From contig DCIR01000070.1 in NCBI GenBank assembly GCA_002317155.1, forward strand, positions 44,421 through 108,420: a stretch of 64,000 bases of DNA, given 5' to 3'. Position 1 is the stretch's first letter; each line of letters starts with the position of its first letter. Positions 7,998 through 17,751 of this stretch are shown here, piece after piece. The position numbers and the translations under genes are program-made. The notes under the pieces are model-generated. The model saw only the letters and a program-made list of their open reading frames with translations. It searched no databases and was not told the origin of the DNA. This DNA comes from Lachnospiraceae bacterium UBA1721 (GTDB lineage: Bacteria; Bacillota; Clostridia; Lachnospirales; Lachnospiraceae).

Positions 7998-10610
7998 TTA
8001 CTTTGTGTGTTCAACCTTGTAATCTCTTGCCTTAACAATACCACCCTCACGATCAGCATAATCCTCTGTGAAGCTGTAGTTAACGTATACTCTGGTTCCA
8101 TCTGCATAAGTAGTACATCTTACATACTCGTTGATTACCTCATGCTTAACCATTTCCTGATTAAAGGTATTACCAAGTTCACTGTTATATCTGGTGTACA
8201 TCTCTACAAGTCTGTCTTTCCATCCATCATAGTCAGCACCATAGTACTGAGTATAAAGAGTCTTCTGAAGAGTGAATGAGCTCTCCTTCATAAGAGTGAA
8301 CGAAAGACCTGCACCGTACTCAACGCAAGCAAGAAGTTCATCTACATCATTACCGCATACGTTGATTGATTCACCTGTGTAATTCACATAACCATGTATT
8401 GCAAGCTGATAGAAAGGAATCTCAGCATCAAGAATAGTATATCCACTACCCTTGAGATCCATATCGGCAACGAAATCTACATAAGCTATAGTATAATCAT
8501 TACCCATATTAACCATCATATTGGTACCTGCATCTGCATTCTTCTTAAGCAGATCCATCTGAAGCTTCTTAACATCTTCTCTACTGTAGGTCTTCTTACG
8601 ATAGAAGTCAGAAGAAAGATCCATACCTATATCATCAAATGATACACCAACATTATTCTTGTTAGCATACTTTATAAGATTCTCAGCACACTTGATAGCA
8701 AGTTCTGTGTGGAGGAGGTAGTAAGGCTCTGAGCTCTCTCTCATCGCATAAGTAACATGGCTGTACTGATGAAGCTCTGCTCTTTCCCTAGTAAGGAATC
8801 TTGCTGCATCTCTGTATGAAAGAAATCCATTGAAGATAGTACTCTTATGCTCATACTGAGTAATACCATTGAGATAAAGATCTGCATTATTTGAAGCAGC
8901 AGTTGCCTGAAGCTTCTTAAGTCCACTTGCACCACCAAGTCCATTAACAATGCTAATGTTCTTGAGAAGTTTCTGGCTTACACCGCCATTACACCAACCG
9001 GTGTACTTAACCGACATATTTCTTACGCCATTGTTGGTAAGCTCGGTAATCATATCCCCAGCTTCCTTGAAATTGGTCAGCTCAAGAGGTCTTGATACAG
9101 GAACACCAACAATCTGCTTAACCTTATCTACAGCACCTACAACCTCAATATTTGTAGGAACCGCAGTGTCATCATTAAGTGTGAAATACTGCTCTCCGTA
9201 TGTATCAAAGAGATAGCTCTGATATGACTTAGCCATTGATACGTAATCCATAGTATTAAGGAATCTGTATCTCTGTACAATAACCTCATCGGGAAGCTCT
9301 TCTCTGTATACATATACATCAGAGTTAGCCATATCACCGATATCATACTTTTCTCTTGCAGAAACAGTATACTCAGCATTTACATAGTTGTAACTGTGTA
9401 ATCTGCCGCTGATATCTGCAGTAATTGAAGCATAGCTTGAACCCTCTTCCATGAGGCAAAGGTATGAGCTTCCTTCGGTTGCCTGACCGAATACGCTGAA
9501 GTATGCTCTGGTGTTGTGTACAACATCGGCTCTTGAAATATCATAGTCCCAACCATATACATTAGCGAAATAGTTGTTCTGTGAATTCTTACCATTGTTG
9601 TAGTTAATAATAGCTCCACCACCTTCAGGTACAAGCATATATCCTTCAGCACCATAGGTAGATGCTCCAAAGTAAGGAAGGGGTGTTACAGAATATACAT
9701 AATACACGTTCTTGTGCTCAATAGAGCTGAAAGGAATCTCAACAAGAAGATCATTTCCAGAAAGTGTAAGATCCATCTCTACATTGAAGATAGGCTTATC
9801 TGAAGTCTTCTCTGCATTATCAAGTTCCTTATCCTCGAGATACTTCTCATAGGTATAACCGGCATCAGCAAAATATGTTTCCATAGTCTTCTTGAGCTGT
9901 TCCTTGGTAGTATCACGAAGTACATAAATAACGCTGGTCTCAAGTGCAGGATACTTCTCACGGAGTTCTTCCTTATTATCCTTCTTACCGAGGTTATTAA
10001 TATCGTACTTCTTATAGTACTCAGAAACAATCTGACGTGCTTCAGCACTCATCTGTTCCTTCCAGTTGTTCATATCCTCTTCAAGCATAACAGGAGGAAT
10101 TACATATTCCTTCTCAATGTTACCAAGAGAATATAACAACTTAATGGTATTACCTTCAACTACAATATCATAAATTCCATTAGCAATACTGTAGCTAAAG
10201 GTATCGTATGTGGTCTTAAGACCGGTCTCAACAGCGAATGTCAACAAAAGGTTTGACTGAAGCTTACCTTTCTCTGACGAAAGAGCTGCTGCATCGCTTG
10301 CAGCGTCTTCTGCAGTTGAGTGCCATACCTTACCGGTTGACTTCTGAGTAATGGTAAACTCAGTTGTTGTCGAATCCATTGTAAGGATTAAATCTTCATT
10401 TTCAATTACTATCGGTTCTCCATCACCGGCATATGCATAAGGCTGAACTATCGCATCCTCAGGCTCAACATTTACATAATTCATGATAAAGATTACTGCG
10501 ACACCAATGATTGCAGCGAGAATAGCAGGGAAAATGAAACTCTTTGCTGTCTCAATCATCGAATTACGTCTTTCGACTTGAGTTTCTGTTAATTTCTTTT
10601 TACTACTCAT
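7998..10610 (-). CDS. Membrane-anchored DUF5696-type protein, putative glycosidase-like
   Basis: 870 residues. One N-terminal membrane segment (about 25-46) follows a charged cytoplasmic tail and there is no lipobox, so it is probably a signal anchor with a large extracytoplasmic domain. The N-terminal half looks beta-rich. The C-terminal half has barrel-like strands ending in acidic or aromatic motifs (NNVGVSFDDIGMDLSSDFY, ADLYLNGITQYEHKS, TIAYVDFVADMDLKGSGYTI), suggesting a GH-like TIM barrel. I associate this architecture with DUF5696 proteins found in Firmicute sugar-transport loci, from recall and not from a search. It lies between Yip1-like and permease genes. Catalytic activity is not established; Asp residues in the DDIGMD motif are the obvious candidates. 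Confidence 0.65.
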   Translation of the reverse strand: MSSKKKLTETQVERRNSMIETAKSFIFPAILAAIIGVAVIFIMNYVNVEPEDAIVQPYAYAGDGEPIVIENEDLILTMDSTTTEFTITQKSTGKVWHSTAEDAASDAAALSSEKGKLQSNLLLTFAVETGLKTTYDTFSYSIANGIYDIVVEGNTIKLLYSLGNIEKEYVIPPVMLEEDMNNWKEQMSAEARQIVSEYYKKYDINNLGKKDNKEELREKYPALETSVIYVLRDTTKEQLKKTMETYFADAGYTYEKYLEDKELDNAEKTSDKPIFNVEMDLTLSGNDLLVEIPFSSIEHKNVYYVYSVTPLPYFGASTYGAEGYMLVPEGGGAIINYNNGKNSQNNYFANVYGWDYDISRADVVHNTRAYFSVFGQATEGSSYLCLMEEGSSYASITADISGRLHSYNYVNAEYTVSAREKYDIGDMANSDVYVYREELPDEVIVQRYRFLNTMDYVSMAKSYQSYLFDTYGEQYFTLNDDTAVPTNIEVVGAVDKVKQIVGVPVSRPLELTNFKEAGDMITELTNNGVRNMSVKYTGWCNGGVSQKLLKNISIVNGLGGASGLKKLQATAASNNADLYLNGITQYEHKSTIFNGFLSYRDAARFLTRERAELHQYSHVTYAMRESSEPYYLLHTELAIKCAENLIKYANKNNVGVSFDDIGMDLSSDFYRKKTYSREDVKKLQMDLLKKNADAGTNMMVNMGNDYTIAYVDFVADMDLKGSGYTILDAEIPFYQLAIHGYVNYTGESINVCGNDVDELLACVEYGAGLSFTLMKESSFTLQKTLYTQYYGADYDGWKDRLVEMYTRYNSELGNTFNQEMVKHEVINEYVRCTTYADGTRVYVNYSFTEDYADREGGIVKARDYKVEHTK

Positions 10611-10643
10611 GTTATCTCCAATCTTCTAGTAAATAGTATCCGT

Positions 10644-11303
10644 TTACATACGGAACATCAATTCCTTACCTATTGAAATAAAGTAAGCAACGCCCTGTGA
10701 AATCATACTGAAGAAAACCATCAATATGAAGATCATAACCAACATTGCGAACAATGTAGCAATTGTAAACAAGATATTCTTGCCTAATGAAAACTCGTGA
10801 ATCTGTCCCATAGCAAGAACAATAAGAATACCTGCATAAACCAGAGAGATTACACTAAGTGTTGCAAACAGCTGGCCTTCCTCTATTGTAACAAAGTTAC
10901 TTGCAATCATAAGAGGAATCTGGAAAAGGGGATAAGGTGTGAGGCCATAGCAGGTAGCTATATAAACCTGACCAAGTCTACCCTTTCCATCAAACAATGT
11001 TGTGAGTCCCCAGTTACCTACAACCCACAATGCAAGAGGGAAAACAATACTTGCGATATATACGAAGATATTAATATCTTCCCAATATACCGGCTCCTGA
11101 ATAACGAAGCTTGTGTATCTGAGCTTTAACAATCTTGCAAGTACTGTGAGGAACAGGATTGTATTGGCTGCAGCATAGCTTCCGCGCTTTTCATGAGTCA
11201 AGTCCCAAAATCCATCTAAAGGATGGGACAAGACATAAAGCGAAAACTTTAATGATTTGAAATATTTACTATATGTTTCTTTCTTTTTTAAAGCTTCAAA
11301 CAT
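10644..11303 (-). CDS. Yip1-family multi-pass membrane protein
   Basis: 219 residues with about five predicted membrane segments. An N-terminal soluble stretch contains SHPLDGFWDLTHEKRGSYAA, a pattern typical of Yip1-domain proteins in Firmicutes. Later segments include YGLTPYPLFQIPLMIASNFV, a Yip1-like helix pair. It lies between the NHL/TPR gene (15 bases) and the DUF5696-type gene (33 bases), so it is operonic. Its function is unknown; a scaffold or assembly role for the neighbouring large membrane proteins is inference. Confidence 0.75.
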   Translation of the reverse strand: MFEALKKKETYSKYFKSLKFSLYVLSHPLDGFWDLTHEKRGSYAAANTILFLTVLARLLKLRYTSFVIQEPVYWEDINIFVYIASIVFPLALWVVGNWGLTTLFDGKGRLGQVYIATCYGLTPYPLFQIPLMIASNFVTIEEGQLFATLSVISLVYAGILIVLAMGQIHEFSLGKNILFTIATLFAMLVMIFILMVFFSMISQGVAYFISIGKELMFRM

Positions 11304-11318
11304 ACTCTAATCCATCCT

Positions 11319-12821
11319 TTATTTATTGAAGAACTCTTCTTTGTCAATCTCACGCTTAATCTGATTAATCTTACCAATTCCAAGAGGAATAAGGAAAACT
11401 GCAAGAATGACAATTACTATTATCGCAATATTCTTTTCTACCCATTTCTTTCTGTACTGCTGGAAAGCCTTTGAGTAGTTATCAGCATCATACTTCAAAT
11501 CGAAGTAATCCATTGCCTCACCATACTGCTTCTGTCTGAGAAGTGAACGTCCGATTCCGATATAAGCTAAGGTGTAGTTACCATCAAGCTTCATAACCTC
11601 TTCCCAAGCCTGTCCGGAAGCCTCGTACTCACCGATATCGAACTGCTCCATAGCTGTATAAACCAACTGACCAAATTCAGTCGGGATAAACAGTGTAAGG
11701 CTGTTATCGAGTGAATCGAGTACAATCAGGTCATTACCCATATGGTCAATTGCTGAAGGCATACGGAAGTAACCATCCATATTACCGTTACCACCAAAGA
11801 TATAAACCATATTACCCTGATCGTCATAACCAAAGAGACGACCTCTGTTCTTATCAAGGCAAATGAAAATATCATTGTCAAGAACAGTGATATCAGCGAA
11901 CTGTGAAGGTCCACTGTATCCACCGCCGGCACCCATGTAAAGGTCACCGTAGATAGGCCATTCACCGTTTCTAACGAGGATATCGTTTCCGAGAAGATTA
12001 AGCTTACGAACCGCATCACCCTTCTCTGCCTTAAGATCTTCTTCTGTGGTAGCATCAGTTACAGTGTAGATAAATCCTTCATTATCCATGTAGATGTTAT
12101 CGTACTCTGTAGGAACGAATGATTCCATTCGAGCTAACTGCTCCTGAGAAGCGAACTTTTTCTTGAGATACTCACCAAAGTTGTATACAACCTTTGTAGC
12201 TCCGATGAAGCCTGAAAATGTTGCATCTGCTTCATACTTGATAAGTCCACGGTTGATACCGGTTGCGATGCAGTAAACACGCTCTGCAGTATCAATAACA
12301 ATTTTGTTAGGCAAAAATGCCTGATCTGCTGTCAAAGCCTGATCATCAGGTTTTCCAAACTCAAGTATATAATTAAACTCTGAATCAAGTTTAAGAATTC
12401 TTGAATTGCCCTTATCAGCGATAAAGATATTACCTTCTTCTGATACCGCAATATCTGTAGGGCCGCTTAATGTATTAATACTTGAGCCCTTAATTTTATC
12501 TACGGTCTTAACAAGTTCAATGCTGTCCTTGCCGGTTCTCTCAAGAATAACGATTCTGTTGTTACCGGTATCGCAGATATAAATCATATTATCGCGTACA
12601 TACATTCCATCGGGATTCTTGAGCATTGTGTCAAGTCCAAGATCGGATGATGTAAATACGTCACATACATTATATGCATCAGGCATTTCCTGAACGTCGC
12701 CCCAGTAATCATATATGTATGAATAATTGCTTTCAGCGGCTGTTGCCACTGCGGGAATCGATGTTGCCAACATTACTGCGCTGGCTGCCATCGCTCCAAT
12801 CTTTATAATTTTATTCTTCAT
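11319..12821 (-). CDS. NHL beta-propeller / TPR membrane protein
   Basis: 500 residues. A signal peptide (about 1-28, ending ATAAESN) precedes NHL-type repeats (about 55-380), for example NPDGMYVRDNMIYICDTGNN, GPTDIAVSEEGNIFIADKGN and MPSAIDHMGNDLIVLDSLDN. A TPR-like pair follows (about 390-450, EQFDIGEYEASGQAWEEVMK). A single membrane segment (about 465-485) and a short basic cytoplasmic tail end the protein, giving type I topology with the propeller outside. The start is ATG 12819-12821 with GAGG 6 bases upstream, not the ATG four codons earlier. It could act as an external sugar sensor or scaffold. No catalytic motif was recognised. Confidence 0.8.
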   Translation of the reverse strand: MKNKIIKIGAMAASAVMLATSIPAVATAAESNYSYIYDYWGDVQEMPDAYNVCDVFTSSDLGLDTMLKNPDGMYVRDNMIYICDTGNNRIVILERTGKDSIELVKTVDKIKGSSINTLSGPTDIAVSEEGNIFIADKGNSRILKLDSEFNYILEFGKPDDQALTADQAFLPNKIVIDTAERVYCIATGINRGLIKYEADATFSGFIGATKVVYNFGEYLKKKFASQEQLARMESFVPTEYDNIYMDNEGFIYTVTDATTEEDLKAEKGDAVRKLNLLGNDILVRNGEWPIYGDLYMGAGGGYSGPSQFADITVLDNDIFICLDKNRGRLFGYDDQGNMVYIFGGNGNMDGYFRMPSAIDHMGNDLIVLDSLDNSLTLFIPTEFGQLVYTAMEQFDIGEYEASGQAWEEVMKLDGNYTLAYIGIGRSLLRQKQYGEAMDYFDLKYDADNYSKAFQQYRKKWVEKNIAIIVIVILAVFLIPLGIGKINQIKREIDKEEFFNK

Positions 12822-12881
12822 ATTATTCCTCATTCCATATATTGTCTTACCAAATCGAATCTGAATTGGTATCGATTTACA

Positions 12882-13790
12882 TCAATCCTTAAGTCCTGAG
12901 CTAGCCATTGTTTCAAGGATCTGGCTCTCAGAGAAAATGAAGATTGCGATAGGAACTACCATCAGTACTACGAGAACGGCAGCACCCTGACCGGTTCTTG
13001 CAATACCACCACTCTGTATCTGCTGCATCGCATATACAAGAGTCTTCTTTTCCTCGGAATAAATATAAGTAGATGCTCTGTTATTCCACAGACCCTGTAC
13101 TGAGAAGATGATGAGGGTCATCCATGCGGGCTTAACGTTAGGCATTACAATGCTGAAAAATACTTTGAATTCGTTTGCACCGTCGATCTTAGCTGCTTCG
13201 ATAAGTGAAGTAGGAAGACCTTCCATGAACTGCTTCATAAGGAAGAGTCCCATAGGTGATGCAAATGCGGGAATGATGATTGCCCAGTAGCTATCGATCC
13301 ATCCAAGCTTGTTGAGGATGAGGTAGTTAGGAATCTGTGTTACATATCCGGTGAACATCATCGCTACAGTTACAAGTTTGAAGAATCCCTGTCCGCCCGG
13401 GAAATCATACTTAGCAAGAACGAATGCTGCCATTGAAGCAATGAACAAATGTCCTGCTGTACCTACTGCAGTAATAAATACTGTATTGAAAAGATATCTG
13501 GAGAATGAAACCCACGATTTTCCCATTGTTACGAACAAGTCTGAGAAATTATCGATTGTAGGGTTCTTTGCAAAAATCTTGGGCGGGAACATGAAAAGCT
13601 CGTCCAAAGGCTTCAATGCACTGTTAACAGCGTAAACAATGGGGAATACCATGATAACTGCTACAAGCAGAAGGAAAATGTAAAGGAAGATATCGCCCCA
13701 GATAGATCTATTCGGTTTTCTTCTTTTGATTAGTTTCTTACGATAGACATCTTTTTCTACGTAAGCTCTTTTTGCTAATGTTGGTCTCAT
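12882..13790 (-). CDS. Carbohydrate ABC transporter permease, MalG-type (second system)
   Basis: 302 residues with about six membrane helices. The EAA loop is LIEAAKIDGANEFKVFFSIV (about 195-215), and the C-terminus is MASSGLKD, a usual MalG-type ending. Its ATG follows the stop of the partner permease by 1 base, with AGG upstream, so translation is coupled. It belongs to the CBM-containing binding protein 14753-17707 and differs clearly from the 6062-7063 permease. Confidence 0.92.
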   Translation of the reverse strand: MRPTLAKRAYVEKDVYRKKLIKRRKPNRSIWGDIFLYIFLLLVAVIMVFPIVYAVNSALKPLDELFMFPPKIFAKNPTIDNFSDLFVTMGKSWVSFSRYLFNTVFITAVGTAGHLFIASMAAFVLAKYDFPGGQGFFKLVTVAMMFTGYVTQIPNYLILNKLGWIDSYWAIIIPAFASPMGLFLMKQFMEGLPTSLIEAAKIDGANEFKVFFSIVMPNVKPAWMTLIIFSVQGLWNNRASTYIYSEEKKTLVYAMQQIQSGGIARTGQGAAVLVVLMVVPIAIFIFSESQILETMASSGLKD

Positions 13791-13791
13791 A

Positions 13792-14730
13792 TCAGGTACC
13801 TACTCTTCTAAGAATGCTCTGGATTGCCTTGTTACAAAGGATCATCATCAGGAACAGGATTGTTGCAATCGCACATGCATAACCCATTTCGAATCTTGAA
13901 AATCCATAGTCGAACAAGTGAGTAACGATTGTACGTGCTGCATAGTCAGTACTAGGATATCCGCAAAGCTGCATTGTTACATCACACACACCGAAAGCCT
14001 GTGTGATTGACATTACCGCACCGAACATAAGCATGGGCTTCATGTTAGGAAGGGTGATGTACCAAAGCTCCTGCCAACGGTTCTTAATACCATCCATGTA
14101 ACCTGCCTCGAACTGAGCCTTATCAACACCCTGGAGACCTGCTACGAATGAGAGGAATCCGGTACCAAGGCTCATCCACAAGATAACTATCATACAAATA
14201 GGAAGCATGTATGTAGGATCAGTGAAGAAGAACTTAGGGGTATCGATCAAACCGAGGTTGATCAAAGCTGCGTTTACATATCCGTAAGCATCACCTCTGA
14301 AGAATACAGAGAAGATTACGAAACAGTTACCAGCAATTGAAGGTGCGTAGAAAACAACTACGGCTACGCTTCGTACCCATCTGGGCAACTCGTTAATCAA
14401 CCATGCAAACAGGAACGACATTATGTAACCTAAAGGACCGGTTATTACTGCTATGAGGAGTGTATTCTTGATACCAATCAAGAATACATCGTCCTCAAGA
14501 ATAAGACTTATGTAGTTTTGAACTCCCAACCATCTGGGACTTTCCAAAATGTTGTAGTAGGTAAAGCTGAAGTAAATCGAAGCTACAACAGGGAAAATGA
14601 AAAACATACTGAAAAGTATTGCATACGGTGCCAGGAAAATGTAGCAGTTCTTACTTATCTTTGCTTTCTTCCAGGCAATGATTGCATTTCTTTTTTGCAT
14701 TGCAAAATATTTCTTAATGTAGGTGAACAT
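13792..14730 (-). CDS. Sugar ABC transporter permease, MalF-type (second system)
   Basis: 312 residues. The N-terminus is cytoplasmic and basic, then YIFLAPYAILFSMFFIFPVV is the first helix. The EAA loop is FEAGYMDGIKNRWQELWYIT (about 205-225), with Gly replacing the second Ala. The gene starts 22 bases after its binding-protein gene, and GAGG is 6 bases before the ATG. Expected to pair with 12882-13790. Confidence 0.92.
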   Translation of the reverse strand: MFTYIKKYFAMQKRNAIIAWKKAKISKNCYIFLAPYAILFSMFFIFPVVASIYFSFTYYNILESPRWLGVQNYISLILEDDVFLIGIKNTLLIAVITGPLGYIMSFLFAWLINELPRWVRSVAVVVFYAPSIAGNCFVIFSVFFRGDAYGYVNAALINLGLIDTPKFFFTDPTYMLPICMIVILWMSLGTGFLSFVAGLQGVDKAQFEAGYMDGIKNRWQELWYITLPNMKPMLMFGAVMSITQAFGVCDVTMQLCGYPSTDYAARTIVTHLFDYGFSRFEMGYACAIATILFLMMILCNKAIQSILRRVGT

Positions 14731-14752
14731 ATTCTTCCTCTTTCATCATTGC

Positions 14753-17707
14753 TTAGGGTTCTTCGTAAATAGGCATGTTGAACTCTTTACGTTTCTTGGT
14801 TATCTCTTCATCTATCTTGATTGAGTAATCAATAATAGTCTCACGTGTATCGTCCTTATCGTTAATAACCTTACGAATAGCATTGGTGATATGTCTACCT
14901 GTGTAGTATCCACCGGGAACCTCGCGGATACCTACGGTCTGATCCCACTGTGCTCTGAGCACTTCGATATCATCAACACTCCATGAAAGTCTTTCGAATG
15001 CATCTCTGTTAGCGGTGTTGTATCTTGCTGATGATCCAAGGAGTGCCTCGATCTCACGACCGAATCTTACCTGAGTATCAGCATCTGCCCACCACTTCAT
15101 GAACTCCCATGCCTTAAGCTTAGCTTCCTGGCTGCCCTTGTCGAGCATCATAGTTGCATTACCGGTAATGAATACTGTTCTGTCGATGTAGGTATTACCA
15201 TTCTCATCAACCTTCTCAGTTCCGGGGATAAGAGTGAAGTCCCAAAGACCTCTAATCTCAGGAGCAGATACCATCAAGGTATTGTAGGTTGAGTATGCTG
15301 CGATACCGATAGGCATCTCACCTGAACGGAAACGGCTTACAAAGTCGAAGTAAACAGGAATACCGTAATCGTTGAAGTAACGAACATAATCGTCAAATGC
15401 TGCAACACCTGCTTCGGTGTCAACAGTTGTCTTTGTACCATCTTCGTTGTACATATCTCCGCCGTACTGGTACAACAGAGTGAAGTACATTGAAAGGTCT
15501 GATGCAGATGAAGCTACTGCTGTAGAAGCACCTGCTGATGAGCTTGAACCACCTGCGCTGGGGATACCAACTGAAAGGTTCTTACCCTGAATGGTAGGAA
15601 GCATCTCGATGAGCTCCTGCCATGTATTAGGAATCTCGAGCTCGAGCTCCTCAAGTACGTCCTTTCTATAGAACATAACGTTGAAGGTCTGCTGCTCGGG
15701 TACTGCGTAAATCTTGCCATCAAGTCTGTACTGCTCATATGAGCTCTCTGAGTAGTGAGAAAGAACTTCTTCCCAACCCTCGAACTGAGTGATATCAACT
15801 GATGCGCCTCTGAGTGCATAGTCTACAGGGATGTTTGCACCTACTGAAAGAACTACATCAGGTCCTCTACCTGCAAGCACCGCATTAAGCAATGCGTCTG
15901 CTGCAACGATTTCTACGTTAACCTTTACACCGCTGTTAGGAGTAAAGTCATCATCGATCATTGACTTAAGGATAGTACCCTGGTCACGTCCGGTAAGTAC
16001 CCAAACTGTGATTGCCTCTCCGCCTTCCTTACCATCATATACGTCACCAACTGAGTTATAGTCTACAACGAATGATGCGAAGAATGACTTAAGCTCATGC
16101 CAGAATGATGTGAAGAAGTTAGCCTTTTCATGCTTAACCTTTACATCAGTTCCTGATACTACGATATAGTCAACATCAAGCTTTGCCTCACTCATGTTGA
16201 GTGATGCGGTACCAAGTGAAGTGATGTTATCCTTGAAGGTACCAAACTCAAGGGTAATCTTCTGAGGCTTCTTAACAAAACGCTCAAGCTGCTGAGCAAG
16301 TGTCTGAGCTGTTGCGATGCTGTCTGCCTTCTGTCCGCTGTAAGCAACGGTATCATCTACGATCTTGTAAAGTCTTCTTGACTCAAGATCCATAGCCTCG
16401 ATGATTTCAGGATAAATCTGATCGAGCTTGTAATCTCTGTACTGGTCAGGTGTTGCACCGGTATATACAAGGATTCTTCTGTAAATCTGGTTGAGTCTGA
16501 AGGTTGAGTCCTCAATCTCTGAAAGGATTTCACCAAGTCCACCAAGAGTTGCCTCAAGTCTGATTGTGTGAGTTCCCTTTGTAAGATAGAAGTTATACTT
16601 ATTACCATCAGCATCAGCAAGATCCTTGCACTGCCAATCGTTATCATATGAGAATGAAACTTCCTCGAGCTCTGCGAAAGGAATTTCTCCGTCGATGTAT
16701 ACTGCACGGTTAGAAACGCTTCCTCTTGAGTAGTTCTGACGTCCCTTGATCATGATGTTGTAATAACCATCTTCAGGAACTTCGAAATCCCACTCGATCC
16801 ACATTCCGTTGTTTCTCCAAGCATCACCACCAACATAGTTAAGAACTGTTGTGGTTACACTGTTAGGAGAAGTGGTAGGTGATGATCTGTCATACTTTGC
16901 GTAGAGTGAAGACTCTGAACGATAAGTAGATGTCTCACCTTCAATCTTCTGTGAATAAGAAGCTGCAGTGCCACTACCATTTGAAGTAGGCTGCTGAGCA
17001 AGATACTCAGAATAAGTGATCTTATTCTCTACTGCCTTAACAGTAAGGCTCTTGATAATCATAGGCTCATTTGAACCATCAAGAGTAATGGTGTTGCTTC
17101 CCTTTTCAAAATAGAAGAGATAAGGATCCTTGGTGTAACCTCTGTCATCTCTGAAGCAGGTGGTCTGCCAAGCATACTCTTCAACCTGTGAAGGTCTGAT
17201 TTCATTACCCTGGTTATCAATCTTAGGTGCTGTCTCATCCTTCCAAATTCTTGTGAAGGTTACGCTGAGAGCATCATCAAAAGGAAGTTCTCCGTTGATG
17301 TATACTCCTCTTTCAGCTGCAACACCCTTTGATTCAGGGAGGAAGTATTCTACTTCCAAATTATAGAAACCTGCCTCGGGAACATTTACTGTCCAGGTGA
17401 TTGTTGAATCAGCTTCGGTGTAAATAGCACCGTCATGTTCAGCATCAACCTTAACAGTACCGGTTGCTTCATAGCTGTTAACATTTACGCTAACACTCTG
17501 TGAAGGCTGCTTTGCTCCGGAATGATCTGTAAGGTAACCGGTATAAGTTCCTGTACGCTCCATTCCTTCGATGTCGTGTGTCATATCTGTACCCACGTAC
17601 TTCTCGCTAAAGTTAGCGACCTTTCTCATCGAAAGGAGTACGCAGAGCAGAACGAACACAGCAACTACTGCGACTGCAATTAAAAACTTCTTTAAACTCT
17701 TACTCAT
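14753..17707 (-). CDS. 984-residue sugar-binding protein: two beta-sandwich modules fused to SBP family 1
   Basis: The N-terminal hydrophobic segment (about 8-26) has no clear lipobox, so it is probably membrane-anchored. Two related carbohydrate-binding-like modules follow: about 50-225 and about 250-395. Both share the pattern of an aromatic core (EAGFYNLEVEYFLP; EDGYYNIMIKGRQNY) and a V/IYIDGE-type strand (RGVYINGELPFDD; RAVYIDGEIPFAE). A helical linker (about 400-560) leads to the solute-binding domain (about 570-984; GKIYAVPEQQTFNVMFYRKD, PIGIAAYSTYNTLM). Ordinary SBPs are 400-550 residues. GGAGG lies just upstream. It lies 44 bases behind the GH10 xylanase, pointing to xylo-oligosaccharide capture (inference). 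Confidence 0.85.
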   Translation of the reverse strand: MSKSLKKFLIAVAVVAVFVLLCVLLSMRKVANFSEKYVGTDMTHDIEGMERTGTYTGYLTDHSGAKQPSQSVSVNVNSYEATGTVKVDAEHDGAIYTEADSTITWTVNVPEAGFYNLEVEYFLPESKGVAAERGVYINGELPFDDALSVTFTRIWKDETAPKIDNQGNEIRPSQVEEYAWQTTCFRDDRGYTKDPYLFYFEKGSNTITLDGSNEPMIIKSLTVKAVENKITYSEYLAQQPTSNGSGTAASYSQKIEGETSTYRSESSLYAKYDRSSPTTSPNSVTTTVLNYVGGDAWRNNGMWIEWDFEVPEDGYYNIMIKGRQNYSRGSVSNRAVYIDGEIPFAELEEVSFSYDNDWQCKDLADADGNKYNFYLTKGTHTIRLEATLGGLGEILSEIEDSTFRLNQIYRRILVYTGATPDQYRDYKLDQIYPEIIEAMDLESRRLYKIVDDTVAYSGQKADSIATAQTLAQQLERFVKKPQKITLEFGTFKDNITSLGTASLNMSEAKLDVDYIVVSGTDVKVKHEKANFFTSFWHELKSFFASFVVDYNSVGDVYDGKEGGEAITVWVLTGRDQGTILKSMIDDDFTPNSGVKVNVEIVAADALLNAVLAGRGPDVVLSVGANIPVDYALRGASVDITQFEGWEEVLSHYSESSYEQYRLDGKIYAVPEQQTFNVMFYRKDVLEELELEIPNTWQELIEMLPTIQGKNLSVGIPSAGGSSSSAGASTAVASSASDLSMYFTLLYQYGGDMYNEDGTKTTVDTEAGVAAFDDYVRYFNDYGIPVYFDFVSRFRSGEMPIGIAAYSTYNTLMVSAPEIRGLWDFTLIPGTEKVDENGNTYIDRTVFITGNATMMLDKGSQEAKLKAWEFMKWWADADTQVRFGREIEALLGSSARYNTANRDAFERLSWSVDDIEVLRAQWDQTVGIREVPGGYYTGRHITNAIRKVINDKDDTRETIIDYSIKIDEEITKKRKEFNMPIYEEP

Positions 17708-17751
17708 TTCACCCTCCGGTACGATTTATTTTTTAACCGCGCCAAGTTTTT

